In this document: piece by piece, positions 18,467-28,319 of the stretch
Numbering within the stretch: position 1 is the stretch's first letter
Layout: the number at the start of each line of letters is the position of its first letter
Source: Acidipila sp. EB88
GTDB taxonomy: Bacteria > Acidobacteriota > Terriglobia > Terriglobales > Acidobacteriaceae
Assembly (NCBI RefSeq): GCF_003858395.1
Contig: NZ_QWEV01000005.1
Location: forward strand, 124,001 to 188,000
Direction of reading: 5' to 3'
Length of the DNA: 64,000 bases
The notes under the pieces: model-generated
Told to the model about the DNA's origin: nothing
The model's database searches: none
The model's input: only the letters and a program-made list of their open reading frames with translations
Position numbers and translations under genes: made by a program

Positions 18467-21400
18467 GTGGCGCGCATCCCGACTGAACACATCTCGAACG
18501 ACCAGATCACTTTGCGCGGCGTCCGGGTCCACAACCTGAAGAACGTCGATTGCAATATTCCGCACGGCAAGCTCACCGTGGTGACCGGTGTTTCCGGCTC
18601 CGGCAAAAGCTCCCTGGCCTTCGACACGATCTACGCCGAAGGCCAGCGCCGCTACGTGGAATCCCTCTCGGCCTACGCGCGGCAATTTCTCGAGCGGATC
18701 GAAAAGCCTGACGCCGATCTCATCGATGGCCTGGCGCCGGCAATTGCGATCAAGCAGAAAAACACCACGCGCAATCCGCGCTCAACGGTAGCGACCGCAA
18801 CCGAGATCTTCGACTACATGCGACTGCTGTACGCACGCTGCGGCGTGGTGCACTGCCTGGTCTGTGACGGCATCGTCAAGCGCGATTCGGTCGACGAGAT
18901 CGCCGCCGCGGTGCTCGCGCTGGGCGAAGGCACACGTTTGCATGCGCTGTTCCCGGTGCTGGCCTCGCAGGCCCCCGCGCCTGCAGCCGAGCCGGTCTCA
19001 CCCATGCTCGAGAAGCGCTCCCGCTCGCAGGCAGGGCTCAAGAAAGCAGCATCCAAAAAGGCCGCCGAGGATGCTGCCGTCAAGCCCGGCGAGCTTTCCC
19101 CCGCAATGCGCGAGCGCCTCATGGATTTGCGCAATCGCGGTTTCAATCGCCTCTACCAGAACAGCACCATCTTCGAATTCTCGAGCCCCGAGTCACTGCT
19201 CGAGATTAACTGGTCGCTGCCGCTGTATGCCCTGGTCGACCGCATCGCCATCACCGCAGACTCCCGCAACCGCATCGTGGACGCCGCGGAAATCGGCTAC
19301 CGCGAGTCGGGCGAGATCCTGTACGAGGTCGTGCGCCGCGCCGGACAGGATGAAGCATCGGTTCCACCCGAGCGGCTGCGCTTCTCCGGCGCGTTCGAGT
19401 GCAAGAACTGCCACCGCATCTACTCCGAACCCGAGCCCCGCCTGTTCTCCTTCAACAACCCTTTCGGCGCATGCCCACGCTGCCAGGGCTTTGGCAACAC
19501 CATCGACTTCGACCTGGACCTGATCCTGCCGGACAAGCACAAGTCCATCGACGAGGGTCTGGTCGACCCCTGGACGCGGCCCAAGTACGTGCCGTACCAG
19601 ACAGAGTTGCGACGCGTCGCCAAGCAGCACGGCATCCCCACCAATGTTCCCTGGTACGACCTGACGCCGGACCAGCAGCAGTTCGTCCTGGAAGGACAGG
19701 GCGCGTTCCTCGGGGTGCACCGCTTCTTTGAGCAGATGGAGACCAAGAAGTACAAGCTCCACGTGCGCGTCATGTTGTCGAAATACCGCGGCTACGCCTC
19801 GTGCCCGGAGTGCAAAGGTCAGCGCCTGCGTGCGGAAGCCCGGGCCGTACGCCTAGGCAGAAACGCCGAGGAGAGTGCAGGCGCCGGGGCAAAGAATATC
19901 TGCGAAGCCGCGGCTCTCACGATCACTGCTGCTCACGCATTTTTCGATGCGGTGGAACTCACGCCCATGCAGCAGGAGATTGCCGGCTCGATCCTCAAGG
20001 AGATACAGCAGCGGTTACGTTTTCTTGACGCCGTGGGGCTCGACTACCTGACCCTTGATCGCCTGGCATCGACCTTGTCCGGCGGCGAAGCGCAGCGGAT
20101 CCAGCTCGCAACCTCGCTTGGCTCGCAGCTTGTGGGCGCGCTCTACGTGCTCGATGAGCCTTCGATTGGCCTGCACAGCCGTGACACCGAAAAGCTCATC
20201 CGCATCCTCAAGGCGCTGCGCGATCTTGGCAACACCATCCTCGTTGTCGAGCACGACCCGGACGTCATCGAAGCCGCGGACTACCTGCTCGATATGGGCC
20301 CCGGCGCTGGCGAGTTCGGCGGCCGCCTGCTTGCCGCAGGCACGGTTCAAGAGGTCGCCGACCACCCTGATTCCCTCACGGGCAAGTACCTGAACGGCAT
20401 GCTGACCATTCCGGTTCCGCAGAAGCGGCGCCCCGTCCCGGCAGAGACCAGCAAGGACTGGCTGCACCTGCGCGGCGCGCGCGCCAACAACATCAAGGGT
20501 GTGGACATCTCCATACCGCTCAACGTGCTGTGCTGCATCACCGGCGTCAGCGGCTCGGGCAAATCCACGCTGGTGCACGAAGTGCTGTACAAGGCCGTTG
20601 CCCACGAGCTCGGCCAGACCGAGGGCGGCGATCCATCGCGCCTGTTCCGCGAACTCCGCAACGCCGATCGTCTCAACAACATCGTGCTGGTCGATCAGAA
20701 CCCGATTGGCCGCACCCCGCGCTCAAACCCGGTCACGTACATCAAGGCCTTCGACGCGATCCGGGAGCTCTTTGCCTCGCAGCCTGAGGCCGAGCGCCGT
20801 AGCTATGCCGCGGGGCACTTCTCGTTCAACGTGCCCGGTGGCCGCTGCGACGCGTGCGATGGCGACGGCACCGTCACGGTCGAGATGCAGTTCCTTGCCG
20901 ACGTGGAGCTACCCTGCGAAGAGTGCAACGGCACGCGTTACAAATCCGCCGTGCTCGAGATCCGCTACAAGGGCAAGAACATCCATGAAGTGCTGGGCAT
21001 GACGGTTAAGGAAGCGCTGCGGTTTCTCGCGGGCAACCCCAAGATCGTCGACAAGCTTGCCGTGCTGGACGAGGTCGGGCTCGGCTACGTCCGACTGGGC
21101 CAATCTGCAACCACGTTGAGCGGTGGCGAAGCACAAAGGGTCAAGCTGGCGTCACACCTGGCGGCGGCGCGCACCTCGCCCCAGAGCCGCGCAAAAACCG
21201 GCGGCAGCCGCGTGCTCTACATCCTCGACGAACCCACAACCGGGCTGCACTTCGACGATGTGGGCAAGCTGCTGCTCGCCTTCCGCAAGCTGATCGACGG
21301 CGGCGGCTCGCTGGTGGTCATCGAGCACAATTTAGATGTGATCAAGTCCGCCGACTGGGTCATCGACATGGGCCCCGAGGGCGGCTCCAAGGGCGGCCAG

Positions 21401-21553
21401 GTCGTCGCCGTGGGCACGCCGGAACAGATCGCAGCCAGTGAACTTTCGCACACGGGCCACTGGCTGGAAGCAGCCCTGCAGCCGCGGCGGGTGGGAGCCC
21501 GGCACGCCGCTGAGAGCCCACTGGAAGCGGACGCCGCCATGGAGACGCTCTAG
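18467..21553 (+). CDS. uvrA: Excinuclease ABC subunit A
   Basis: Damage-recognition ATPase of nucleotide excision repair, acting with UvrB. It carries two ABC modules, with Walker [10 protein letters not shown] at Lys47 and GVSGSGKST at Lys699. Two LSGGEAQR signatures and zinc-finger pairs ([33 protein letters not shown]) are visible. I start it at GTG 18467 because GAGGGG at 18457-18462 is then a correctly placed ribosome site; TTG 18455 would put that site inside the gene. An Ala/Lys-rich insertion (about residues 165-200) in the signature domain I region is longer than usual. The gene is followed with no gap by the TPR gene. Confidence 0.97.
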   Translation: MARIPTEHISNDQITLRGVRVHNLKNVDCNIPHGKLTVVTGVSGSGKSSLAFDTIYAEGQRRYVESLSAYARQFLERIEKPDADLIDGLAPAIAIKQKNTTRNPRSTVATATEIFDYMRLLYARCGVVHCLVCDGIVKRDSVDEIAAAVLALGEGTRLHALFPVLASQAPAPAAEPVSPMLEKRSRSQAGLKKAASKKAAEDAAVKPGELSPAMRERLMDLRNRGFNRLYQNSTIFEFSSPESLLEINWSLPLYALVDRIAITADSRNRIVDAAEIGYRESGEILYEVVRRAGQDEASVPPERLRFSGAFECKNCHRIYSEPEPRLFSFNNPFGACPRCQGFGNTIDFDLDLILPDKHKSIDEGLVDPWTRPKYVPYQTELRRVAKQHGIPTNVPWYDLTPDQQQFVLEGQGAFLGVHRFFEQMETKKYKLHVRVMLSKYRGYASCPECKGQRLRAEARAVRLGRNAEESAGAGAKNICEAAALTITAAHAFFDAVELTPMQQEIAGSILKEIQQRLRFLDAVGLDYLTLDRLASTLSGGEAQRIQLATSLGSQLVGALYVLDEPSIGLHSRDTEKLIRILKALRDLGNTILVVEHDPDVIEAADYLLDMGPGAGEFGGRLLAAGTVQEVADHPDSLTGKYLNGMLTIPVPQKRRPVPAETSKDWLHLRGARANNIKGVDISIPLNVLCCITGVSGSGKSTLVHEVLYKAVAHELGQTEGGDPSRLFRELRNADRLNNIVLVDQNPIGRTPRSNPVTYIKAFDAIRELFASQPEAERRSYAAGHFSFNVPGGRCDACDGDGTVTVEMQFLADVELPCEECNGTRYKSAVLEIRYKGKNIHEVLGMTVKEALRFLAGNPKIVDKLAVLDEVGLGYVRLGQSATTLSGGEAQRVKLASHLAAARTSPQSRAKTGGSRVLYILDEPTTGLHFDDVGKLLLAFRKLIDGGGSLVVIEHNLDVIKSADWVIDMGPEGGSKGGQVVAVGTPEQIAASELSHTGHWLEAALQPRRVGARHAAESPLEADAAMETL

Positions 21554-22900
21554 ATGCGCCTGCACACTGCCCTGCTGCTCACCCTTGCCCTGGCACCCTG
21601 CGCCGCCATCGTGCACGCACAGAACACACCTCTGCCCCCGGGCACGGCCGCGCCGCCGGACGCCCCCGCCAGTACATCCACAGCCAAGGCAGGCCCCCAG
21701 CCTGGCCCATTGAACATTGCCGAAGAGAAGCTTGACGCCAGAGACTACGCGGGCGCACGCGCCGTGCTGCTTCCGTACCTCTCTGCGCACCCCGGCGACG
21801 CGCGCGCACTCTTTGACCTGGGCTACGCCGAGGACGCCGCAGGCGACACGGCTGCGGCGGAAGCAGGCTACCGCAAGGCCATCGCTGCCGACCCGAAGCA
21901 ATTTGAAGCACAGGCTGCCTTGGGGCTTCTGTTGGCTAACCAGGGCAGGCGTACCGACGCCGTCACCGCGCTCCAGGCGGCGGCCTTGCTGACACCCGCG
22001 CCACCCGACCCGGCCGCGCAGGCGCAGGGCAACCGCACGCTGGCCCGCCTGCTGGAGCCGTCTGACCCTGCAGCCGCGCGACGCGCGCTGATCGCGGCAT
22101 TGCAGCAATCTCCCGAAACGCCGCCGGACACGCTGCTGGCGGCAGAACTGGCAGCGGCCGCCGGGGACACCGATGCAGCCGCCGACGCCTACGGCAAGGT
22201 GCTGGCAGCGACGCCCGCCGGCAGCCCCGCGCAGGCCGAGGCAGCCGCGGGCCTGGCGCACCTGCTGATTGCCGCAAAGCGCTACCCCGAGGCGGAGCCG
22301 GTGCTCAGGAAAGCACTTGCGTCCAATCCACAAAGCCCCGCGTTGAACAGCGAACTAGCCGAGGTGCTCAGCGCCGAGGGAAAACCGGAGGACAGCATCG
22401 CGGTGCTGGAAACCCTGCACGCCGGCCACCCGGACGACAGCGCCATTTCGACGATGCTTGCGGATCTGTACACGCAGACCGGCGACCTAGACAAGGCCGA
22501 TACCCTGTACCAGCAGCTACTTGCGACTCATCCGCATGACGCCACGCTGCTGGCGGCGCATGGCGATGCCCTGGTCCGCGGCAAGCACTTCGCGGAGGCT
22601 ATTCCGGTGCTCCAGGAGGCGACGCGACTTAATCCCTCGGACGGCAACGCCTGGTCGGGCCTGGCGTTTGCAGCCAGCCAGGCGGGCCAGCCCCAGCTGG
22701 TCCTGGACGCACTTGCTATGCGCTCAAAAGTAATGAGCGAGACGCCTGCTACCTATTTCCTGGCGGCCACTGCGTGCGATAGTCTGCACGCAACCAAACG
22801 TGCGGTGGAGCTGTATCGACAGTTCCTCTCGGTCGCTGGCTCGGGCTTTCCGGATGAAACGTGGCAGGCAAAACACCGCCTCATAGCCCTGGCGAAGTAG
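21554..22900 (+). CDS. Secreted TPR-repeat protein
   Basis: A Sec signal peptide (MRLHTALLLTLALAPCAAIVHA) is followed by a Pro/Ala-rich linker and about ten degenerate tetratricopeptide repeats, for example DLGYAEDAAGDTAAAEAGYRKAIAADP and LYQQLLATHPHDATLLAAHGDA. It is therefore probably a periplasmic scaffold for protein-protein contacts; the partner is unknown. Its ATG directly abuts the uvrA stop, so it is likely expressed with uvrA even though no functional link is evident. 448 residues. No enzymatic motif was seen. Confidence 0.85.
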   Translation: MRLHTALLLTLALAPCAAIVHAQNTPLPPGTAAPPDAPASTSTAKAGPQPGPLNIAEEKLDARDYAGARAVLLPYLSAHPGDARALFDLGYAEDAAGDTAAAEAGYRKAIAADPKQFEAQAALGLLLANQGRRTDAVTALQAAALLTPAPPDPAAQAQGNRTLARLLEPSDPAAARRALIAALQQSPETPPDTLLAAELAAAAGDTDAAADAYGKVLAATPAGSPAQAEAAAGLAHLLIAAKRYPEAEPVLRKALASNPQSPALNSELAEVLSAEGKPEDSIAVLETLHAGHPDDSAISTMLADLYTQTGDLDKADTLYQQLLATHPHDATLLAAHGDALVRGKHFAEAIPVLQEATRLNPSDGNAWSGLAFAASQAGQPQLVLDALAMRSKVMSETPATYFLAATACDSLHATKRAVELYRQFLSVAGSGFPDETWQAKHRLIALAK

Positions 22901-22932
22901 CTGATACGCAGTGTGGCCGGGGAGCGTCTCCT

Positions 22933-23382
22933 ATGCGCAAGTGCCTGCCTGTCGTCCTGCTTTTACCGCTCACCAGCGCCGCTGTTGCCCTCGCTGCCAA
23001 CGAACCCAGGGTTGACTCAAGCACCCTGCGAGCCCTGGCGGAAAAAGCCGAACACGCCAGCCTCCGCGACCAGTGCTTCCTCTATGCCCAACTGGTACGC
23101 AACGGCACAGAGCTCGCCGATAGCGAACTGGCCGAGGGCGACAGCGAAGCGAGCGCGCTGGCCCTGCGTTCGGTCGAGGCCTACACCGGCATGCTCGATA
23201 CGGCATTGGCCGGCGACGCGAAGAAGCTCAAGGACGCTGAAATCCTGCTGAGGGAAAGCGCGTTCCGCCTCAAAGCCGCCATGCTCGCTTCGTCGCTTGA
23301 GGACAGGCCCGCGCTCGCATCGGCACTGGTTAAAATCAATGCGTCCGAAGCCAAGGTGCTTGGAGCGGTGTTCGCGCACTAA
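22933..23382 (+). CDS. Small secreted protein of unknown function
   Basis: A 149-residue product with a signal peptide (MRKCLPVVLLLPLTSAAVALAA) and a predicted all-helical mature part rich in Ala, Glu and Leu (LRALAEKAEHASLRDQCFLYAQLVRNG). ATG 22933 follows GGAG by about 10 nt; the longer frame from 22861 overlaps the preceding gene without a ribosome site. It lies 32 nt after the TPR gene and probably belongs to the same transcript. I do not recognise a named family; a periplasmic helical-bundle role is all that can be suggested. Confidence 0.7.
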   Translation: MRKCLPVVLLLPLTSAAVALAANEPRVDSSTLRALAEKAEHASLRDQCFLYAQLVRNGTELADSELAEGDSEASALALRSVEAYTGMLDTALAGDAKKLKDAEILLRESAFRLKAAMLASSLEDRPALASALVKINASEAKVLGAVFAH

Positions 23383-23905
23383 GCCGAAGCAAGCTGCGCT
23401 CCCGCGTACTTTCGGGCACGCAGCAACGCGGCTGGTACGAGGCCGCACCATCAGGCGCGGGCTGCCTTGCTGCCTTGCCAGATGGGGGCTGCGGAGTAAC
23501 CGCGGCCTGCGCCCGCTCCTCATGGCCGTGGCAGTCCGTTGGTGCATCCCGGCAGTGCAAAGTCAAACCGGAAAGACTGCCCTGTCTCTCCCGACGTGTA
23601 CTGCGCCTGCGCTGCTAAGCGCAGCCTGAGCGCTCCCGTGAGGCAGCGTTCAGGCTGCTCCCGGCCTGTTTCCTGCAGAATGGTTAAGCCCCGCACCGCA
23701 TCCTGAAACCGCACCCATGCTCCCCAGCAATGGCCAGGCAGCCGCAGCGTCGAGCTACGCCATGCCCGCTCCGTGCATCACACACTTTGCTTCTTGCCCC
23801 GATTCACCTAGCTGTTACAGTCGTAAGCAAACGCGCCGGACCCAATCAGTCACCCCTGCGCCAGCCGTGGCAGAACCAGACACCCCTGCAGGAGGGCTTA
23901 GTAGA
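23383..23905. other. Non-coding stretch between the small secreted protein and the transglutaminase locus
   Basis: About 520 nt without a convincing gene. A 14-bp hairpin at 23621-23658 (GCAGCCTGAGCGCT with AGCGTTCAGGCTGC, one G-T pair, 10-nt loop) is the only clear structure and may end the upstream transcript, though it lacks a T-run. The open frame at 23717-23905 is in phase with the transglutaminase but has no homology or ribosome site. Confidence 0.6.
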
Positions 23906-24742
23906 GTGCACCTTCGCCTTGGCTTTGATATCCGCTTTGAACTCCCTTTCCCCGTCGCCCTCGTCGCCATGCTGCATGTTCACCCATCCTGCGATAGCCG
24001 CCTCTTGCTTCCAGACACGCTGCGCACCGATCCCGGTATTGAAGTCAAGGAGTACATCGACAGCTTCGGCAATCGCTGCTCGCGTCTGTACGCGCCCGCT
24101 GGCTCGCTGCGACTGTTCAACACCACTGAAATTACCTGCTCCGATGACTCCGACCTATCCCAGGTCGACGCTCCGGAAGTGCCGGTACAGGAGTTGCCGA
24201 ACGAAGTTCTGCAGTTTCTGCTCAACAGCCGCTACTGCGAAGTGGATCGGCTCTCCGCTGTCGCACTGGACCTGTTCGGCGGCATGAAGCCCGGCTGGTC
24301 ACGTGTGCAGGCGGTGGTTGCTTATGTGCACCGCATCGTGCAGTTCGGCTATGGTTTTGCCCGCTCCACCAAGACCGCGCTCGACGTCTACACCGAACGC
24401 ACCGGCGTCTGTCGCGACTTCCAGCACCTTGCCATCACGCTTTGTCGCGCCCTCAATATTCCGGCGCGTTATGCCACCGGCTACCTCGGCGACTTCGGCG
24501 TACCCCCGAGCGCGTCGCCCATGGACTTCAGCGCGTGGTTCGAGGTGTATCTCGGCGACCGCTGGTACACCTGCGATGCCCGGCACAATCGTCCGCGCCT
24601 GGGCCGCGTGCTCATGGCAACGGGCCGCGATGCGTCCGACGTTGCCCTCACCACCTCGTTCGGCACCGCCAACCTCCGTCACTTCACTGTTGTCTCAGAC
24701 TGGCTCGATGAGCCGGGCCGGGAGACCGGAGCGGGCGCATGA
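23906..24742 (+). CDS. Transglutaminase-like cysteine protease-fold protein (first of two)
   Basis: Papain-like transglutaminase-core protein of about 278 residues with the N-terminal beta domain of the bacterial subfamily. I start it at GTG 23906 because GGAGGG at 23891-23896 is ideally spaced and the product then begins at the conserved [14 protein letters not shown]. The nucleophile is Cys169 in [10 protein letters not shown] and the Asp of the triad is Asp224 in DARHN. The position of the usual catalytic His is Ser209 ([11 protein letters not shown]), unlike the second copy at 27262. It overlaps the ATP-grasp start by ATGA, so the two are coupled. The substrate is unknown; peptidase or amidase activity on a ligase product is the usual proposal for this gene neighbourhood. 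Confidence 0.86.
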   Translation: MHLRLGFDIRFELPFPVALVAMLHVHPSCDSRLLLPDTLRTDPGIEVKEYIDSFGNRCSRLYAPAGSLRLFNTTEITCSDDSDLSQVDAPEVPVQELPNEVLQFLLNSRYCEVDRLSAVALDLFGGMKPGWSRVQAVVAYVHRIVQFGYGFARSTKTALDVYTERTGVCRDFQHLAITLCRALNIPARYATGYLGDFGVPPSASPMDFSAWFEVYLGDRWYTCDARHNRPRLGRVLMATGRDASDVALTTSFGTANLRHFTVVSDWLDEPGRETGAGA

Positions 24743-26217
24743 ATACCACCGCGCCGCGATTCGCAGATGAGTTCCTGCGCGAGTATTTCCTCGACGGCGC
24801 CTACGACGAGATGTTTCTACCGTCCGGAGACATCCGTGAGCAGTACAAGCTGCTTCTTGATACCTTTCGTTCGCTGCCGCAGGAGGAACTCCTGCGGCGC
24901 AAGCACTCTGCTGACCTTTCCTTTCTTACCCAGGGCATCACCTTCACGGTCTATGGCAAGAAGGAAGGTACCGAGCGCATCTTTCCCTATGACATGCTGC
25001 CCCGCATCATCACGGGCGCCGAGTGGGACACGATCGAGCGCGGCCTGATCCAGCGCATCACCGCGCTGAACCTCTTTCTTGGTGACGTCTACAACGAAGG
25101 CAAGATCCTGCAGAGTGGCGCGGTGCCCCGCGAGATCGTCTACTCGTGCCCGCACTTCCGCCGCGAGATGCGCGGCCTGCAGGTTCCGCGCAACGTCTAT
25201 ATCGCCGTCACCGGCACTGACCTCATCCGCCTCAACGACGGCCGTTTCGTTGTGCTTGAAGACAACCTGCGCGTACCGAGCGGCGTGTCGTACATGCTCT
25301 CGAGCCGCCGCGTCATGAAGCGCACCTTTCCCAAGATCTTCCGCGAGTACGGCGTGCGACCGATCGAGCACTACCCGCAGGCCCTGCTCGCATCGTTGCG
25401 CTCGCTCGCGCCCGAAGGCCGGCCCGAACCGACCATCGTGCTGCTCACCCCCGGCGTGTACAACTCCGCCTACTTTGAGCACACCTATCTCGCGCGGCAG
25501 ATGGGCATCGAGCTCGTTGAAGGCCGCGATCTGGTCACGCATAACAACGTCGTGTACATGCGCACCACCGCCGGGCTTCGCCGTGTCGACGTGATCTACC
25601 GCCGCGTCGATGACGACTTCATCGATCCGCTCGCCTTCCGTGGCGATTCGATCCTCGGCGTGGCCGGGCTGTTCAACGCGTATCGCGCCGGCAACGTCAC
25701 GCTCGCCAATGCCTTCGGCACCGGTCTGGCCGACGACAAGGCGCTGTACGCCTACGTGCCCGCCATCATCCGCTACTACATGGGCGAGGAGCCGATCCTC
25801 GACAATGTGGAGACGTTTCTGATGACGGACAAGAAACAGCGACAGTATGCGCTGGCCAATCTCGACAAGCTCGTGGTCAAGGCCGTGGGCGAGTCCGGCG
25901 GCTACGGCATGCTGATCGGGCCGCACGCCTCCCGCGCAGACCGCGAAGATTTTGCGCGCCGCATCGAGGCCAATCCCCGCAACTACATCGCGCAGCCTAC
26001 ACTTGAGTTCTCCCGAGCGCCATGCCTGATCAACGCCGACAATACCGGCACGTCCATCGAGCCGCGTCACGTCGACCTGCGCCCGTACATCCTCTACGGC
26101 GACAAGGTTACAGTGGTGCCCGGCGGCCTCACGCGCGTGGCGCTGCGCAAGGGCTCACTCGTCGTCAACTCCTCGCAGGGCGGCGGCAGCAAAGACACCT
26201 GGGTACTCGATGACTAG
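24739..26217 (+). CDS. Circularly permuted ATP-grasp type 2 protein (DUF404/DUF407)
   Basis: Predicted ATP-dependent carboxylate-amine ligase of the circularly permuted ATP-grasp class, 492 residues, cytoplasmic. Conserved blocks are [40 protein letters not shown] with [41 protein letters not shown] and [16 protein letters not shown]. The EDN, the GGYG loop and the final SQGGG are family hallmarks. It starts inside the last codons of the transglutaminase and is followed 51 nt later by the alpha-E gene. The family was predicted by comparative genomics to make or modify a peptide; its substrate is not known and cannot be derived from this sequence. Confidence 0.93.
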   Translation: MNTTAPRFADEFLREYFLDGAYDEMFLPSGDIREQYKLLLDTFRSLPQEELLRRKHSADLSFLTQGITFTVYGKKEGTERIFPYDMLPRIITGAEWDTIERGLIQRITALNLFLGDVYNEGKILQSGAVPREIVYSCPHFRREMRGLQVPRNVYIAVTGTDLIRLNDGRFVVLEDNLRVPSGVSYMLSSRRVMKRTFPKIFREYGVRPIEHYPQALLASLRSLAPEGRPEPTIVLLTPGVYNSAYFEHTYLARQMGIELVEGRDLVTHNNVVYMRTTAGLRRVDVIYRRVDDDFIDPLAFRGDSILGVAGLFNAYRAGNVTLANAFGTGLADDKALYAYVPAIIRYYMGEEPILDNVETFLMTDKKQRQYALANLDKLVVKAVGESGGYGMLIGPHASRADREDFARRIEANPRNYIAQPTLEFSRAPCLINADNTGTSIEPRHVDLRPYILYGDKVTVVPGGLTRVALRKGSLVVNSSQGGGSKDTWVLDD

Positions 26218-26268
26218 ACACCTCTCCGCTTCCAGCTTCTCCACCATGCCCCTGCCTGGAGGTTTCCC

Positions 26269-27228
26269 ATGCTATCCCGCGTAGCCGACAGCCTGTACTG
26301 GATGAGCCGCTACCTGGAGCGCGCCGAGCACACCGTGCGCATGCTCGACGTAAACTTCGCCATGACGCTCGATCCATCCAGCACCAGCGAGGACGTGCGC
26401 TGGCGCCGCCTGCTGCTTGCGCTCGGTTCCTCCGACGAGGACTGGAACGGCGACTCACACGCCCTGGTGCAGAAGCTCACGCATGACGACGCTCACGACG
26501 CGTCGATCAAATCGTGCATCGCGGCCGCGCGCGAAAATGCCCGCCAGGTCCGCGAAGAGATCTCATCCGAACAGTGGCTGCAGCTGAACCGCATGTACCA
26601 CCTCGTCACGGAGAATCCGCAGTCCGCGCGCGCCACGCCCCCGGATGAGTTCCTCGCCGTGGTACTCGACGGCCTTCATCTTTTTCAGGGTGTGACCGAC
26701 ACCACCATGAGCCACGGAGAAGGCTGGCATTTTATCCAGGTGGGCCGCTCCATCGAGCGCGCCTCATCCATCGCTTCGCTGCTCACCGTCTACGAGATGG
26801 GAGTCTCCGGGCTTGGGCAGTCCGAGCCTGTAGGCAGCCATCACTTTCTCGAGTGGATCGGCCTCCTTCGCTCCTGTACGGCGTTCGAGGCGTACTGCAA
26901 CGTCTACACGGCTGACCTCACAGAATCGCAGATCCTCGAGTTCCTGCTGTTGAACAAGGACTTTCCCCACTCCGTGCGTTACTCGATTGATCGGTTGCGC
27001 GATGCACTGCTCGCCCTGCAACAGGAAAGTGGTCGTCTGTCTCCGCAGGAATTGTTGCGCGTGGCCGGGCGCCTGCAGTCAGCACTCAGCTTCGTCGAGA
27101 TATCCGACGTGTTGCAGGGTGGCGTTGGCGAGTACCTCGCCATGGTGCTGCACGAGAGCCGGCGCATTCACTCGCTCATCTACCGCGACTATATTCACTA
27201 CTCCGTGCAGACCGCCCTTGCCATGTAA
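26269..27228 (+). CDS. Alpha-E domain protein (DUF403)
   Basis: An all-alpha protein of 319 residues that accompanies circularly permuted ATP-grasp genes. The family start LSRVADSLYWMSRYLERAEH is intact, and the conserved HFIQVGRSIERASSIASLL and SVRYSIDRLRDALLALQ blocks follow. The ATG at 26269 follows GGAGG at 26258-26262. Its biochemical role is unknown; its constant company with the ligase suggests a partner or a second catalytic factor. It is flanked by the two transglutaminase-like genes' operon members in the order transglutaminase, ligase, alpha-E, transglutaminase. Confidence 0.93.
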   Translation: MLSRVADSLYWMSRYLERAEHTVRMLDVNFAMTLDPSSTSEDVRWRRLLLALGSSDEDWNGDSHALVQKLTHDDAHDASIKSCIAAARENARQVREEISSEQWLQLNRMYHLVTENPQSARATPPDEFLAVVLDGLHLFQGVTDTTMSHGEGWHFIQVGRSIERASSIASLLTVYEMGVSGLGQSEPVGSHHFLEWIGLLRSCTAFEAYCNVYTADLTESQILEFLLLNKDFPHSVRYSIDRLRDALLALQQESGRLSPQELLRVAGRLQSALSFVEISDVLQGGVGEYLAMVLHESRRIHSLIYRDYIHYSVQTALAM

Positions 27229-27261
27229 GCGCCCTACCCACCTCGTGCTCAGGAGCCGCCG

Positions 27262-28260
27262 TTGAAGTTCTATTCCGTTCGCCACCTGACGAAGTTTATC
27301 TACCAGAGCCCGGTCAGCGAGAGCGTCATGGAGACGCGCATGCACCCGCGCTCTGACTCCAACCAGCGCTGTCTTACCTTTTCGTTGTCCGTCAGTCCGC
27401 GCTGCCGCGTCTTTTCCTATCGCGATCACCTCGGCAACCAGGTGCAGCACTTCAACATCCCCGGCGAGCACTCCCAGCTCGTCATCATTGCCGAGTCGCT
27501 GGTGGAGCAGCAGCAGCTCGCGCTGGTGCCGCACTTCCTCGCACCCGATGCGTGGCAGGAGCTCGACACGCTGGTCAGCGTCGGCGACTACTGGGAGATG
27601 CTGCTGCCGAGCGAGTTTGCAGCACCCACCGACGCACTGCAAAAGCTCGCCAGGACGCTCGACGTGTGTCGCCGCGATGATCCCTTGATGGTGGTGCGGG
27701 ACATCAACACGCGCCTGTACGAGTACTTCAACTACGTACCCCGCTCCACACGCGTGGACTCGCCCATCGATGAAGCCATCAACTCGCGCGAGGGTGTGTG
27801 CCAGGACTTCGCACATACCATGATCGCGCTGGTACGCACACTCGGCATCCCCTGCCGCTACGTCAGCGGCTACCTGCACCAGAATGCGTCCGACATCGCT
27901 CCGGGACATGACCGCTCGCTGCCCGACGCCACGCACGCCTGGGTTGAGGCGTTCCTGCCGCATCTTGGCTGGGTGGGATTCGACCCGACCAACAACCTCC
28001 TCGCGCACGAGCGGCACATTCGCACGGCGCTCGGCCGGGACTACGCAGACGTTCCCCCCACGCATGGCGTGTATCGCGGGCGCACTGCCAGCGAACTCTA
28101 CGTCGCCGTGCAGGTAGACGCGTTCGACGAACCGCCTGCCCTCGATCGCGAAATGCCCATCCCTCACGACTGGTCCATCATGGTCGAGAAGGCACAGGAG
28201 CCGCCGCCACAGGCATCGCCACTGCTTGAAATTCAGCAGATGCAGCAGCAACAGCAGTAA
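27262..28260 (+). CDS. Transglutaminase-like protein (second of two, canonical triad)
   Basis: Transglutaminase-core protein of 332 residues. The triad is complete: Cys180 in GVCQDFAHTM, His225 in DATHAWVEAFLP and Asp241 in FDPTNN. The N-terminal beta domain begins MKFYSVRHLTKFIYQSPVSE. The start is TTG at 27262 with AGGAG at 27251-27255. The C-terminus ends in a Gln-rich tail (IQQMQQQQQ), unusual and perhaps a simple-repeat expansion. As the last gene of the locus it probably acts on the same product as its neighbours, as a peptidase or amidotransferase. Confidence 0.92.
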   Translation: MKFYSVRHLTKFIYQSPVSESVMETRMHPRSDSNQRCLTFSLSVSPRCRVFSYRDHLGNQVQHFNIPGEHSQLVIIAESLVEQQQLALVPHFLAPDAWQELDTLVSVGDYWEMLLPSEFAAPTDALQKLARTLDVCRRDDPLMVVRDINTRLYEYFNYVPRSTRVDSPIDEAINSREGVCQDFAHTMIALVRTLGIPCRYVSGYLHQNASDIAPGHDRSLPDATHAWVEAFLPHLGWVGFDPTNNLLAHERHIRTALGRDYADVPPTHGVYRGRTASELYVAVQVDAFDEPPALDREMPIPHDWSIMVEKAQEPPPQASPLLEIQQMQQQQQ

Positions 28261-28319
28261 ATCGCTTCAGCCCGGGCGTCTCTGCGCCGCCTGGGCCACG
28301 GCCGGTCTACCCTTGTTCT

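Noticed and set aside
28230-28260. CAG-rich simple repeat at the end of the second transglutaminase gene
   Set aside because: It encodes a Gln-rich tail in frame and is better treated as part of the protein than as a separate element.
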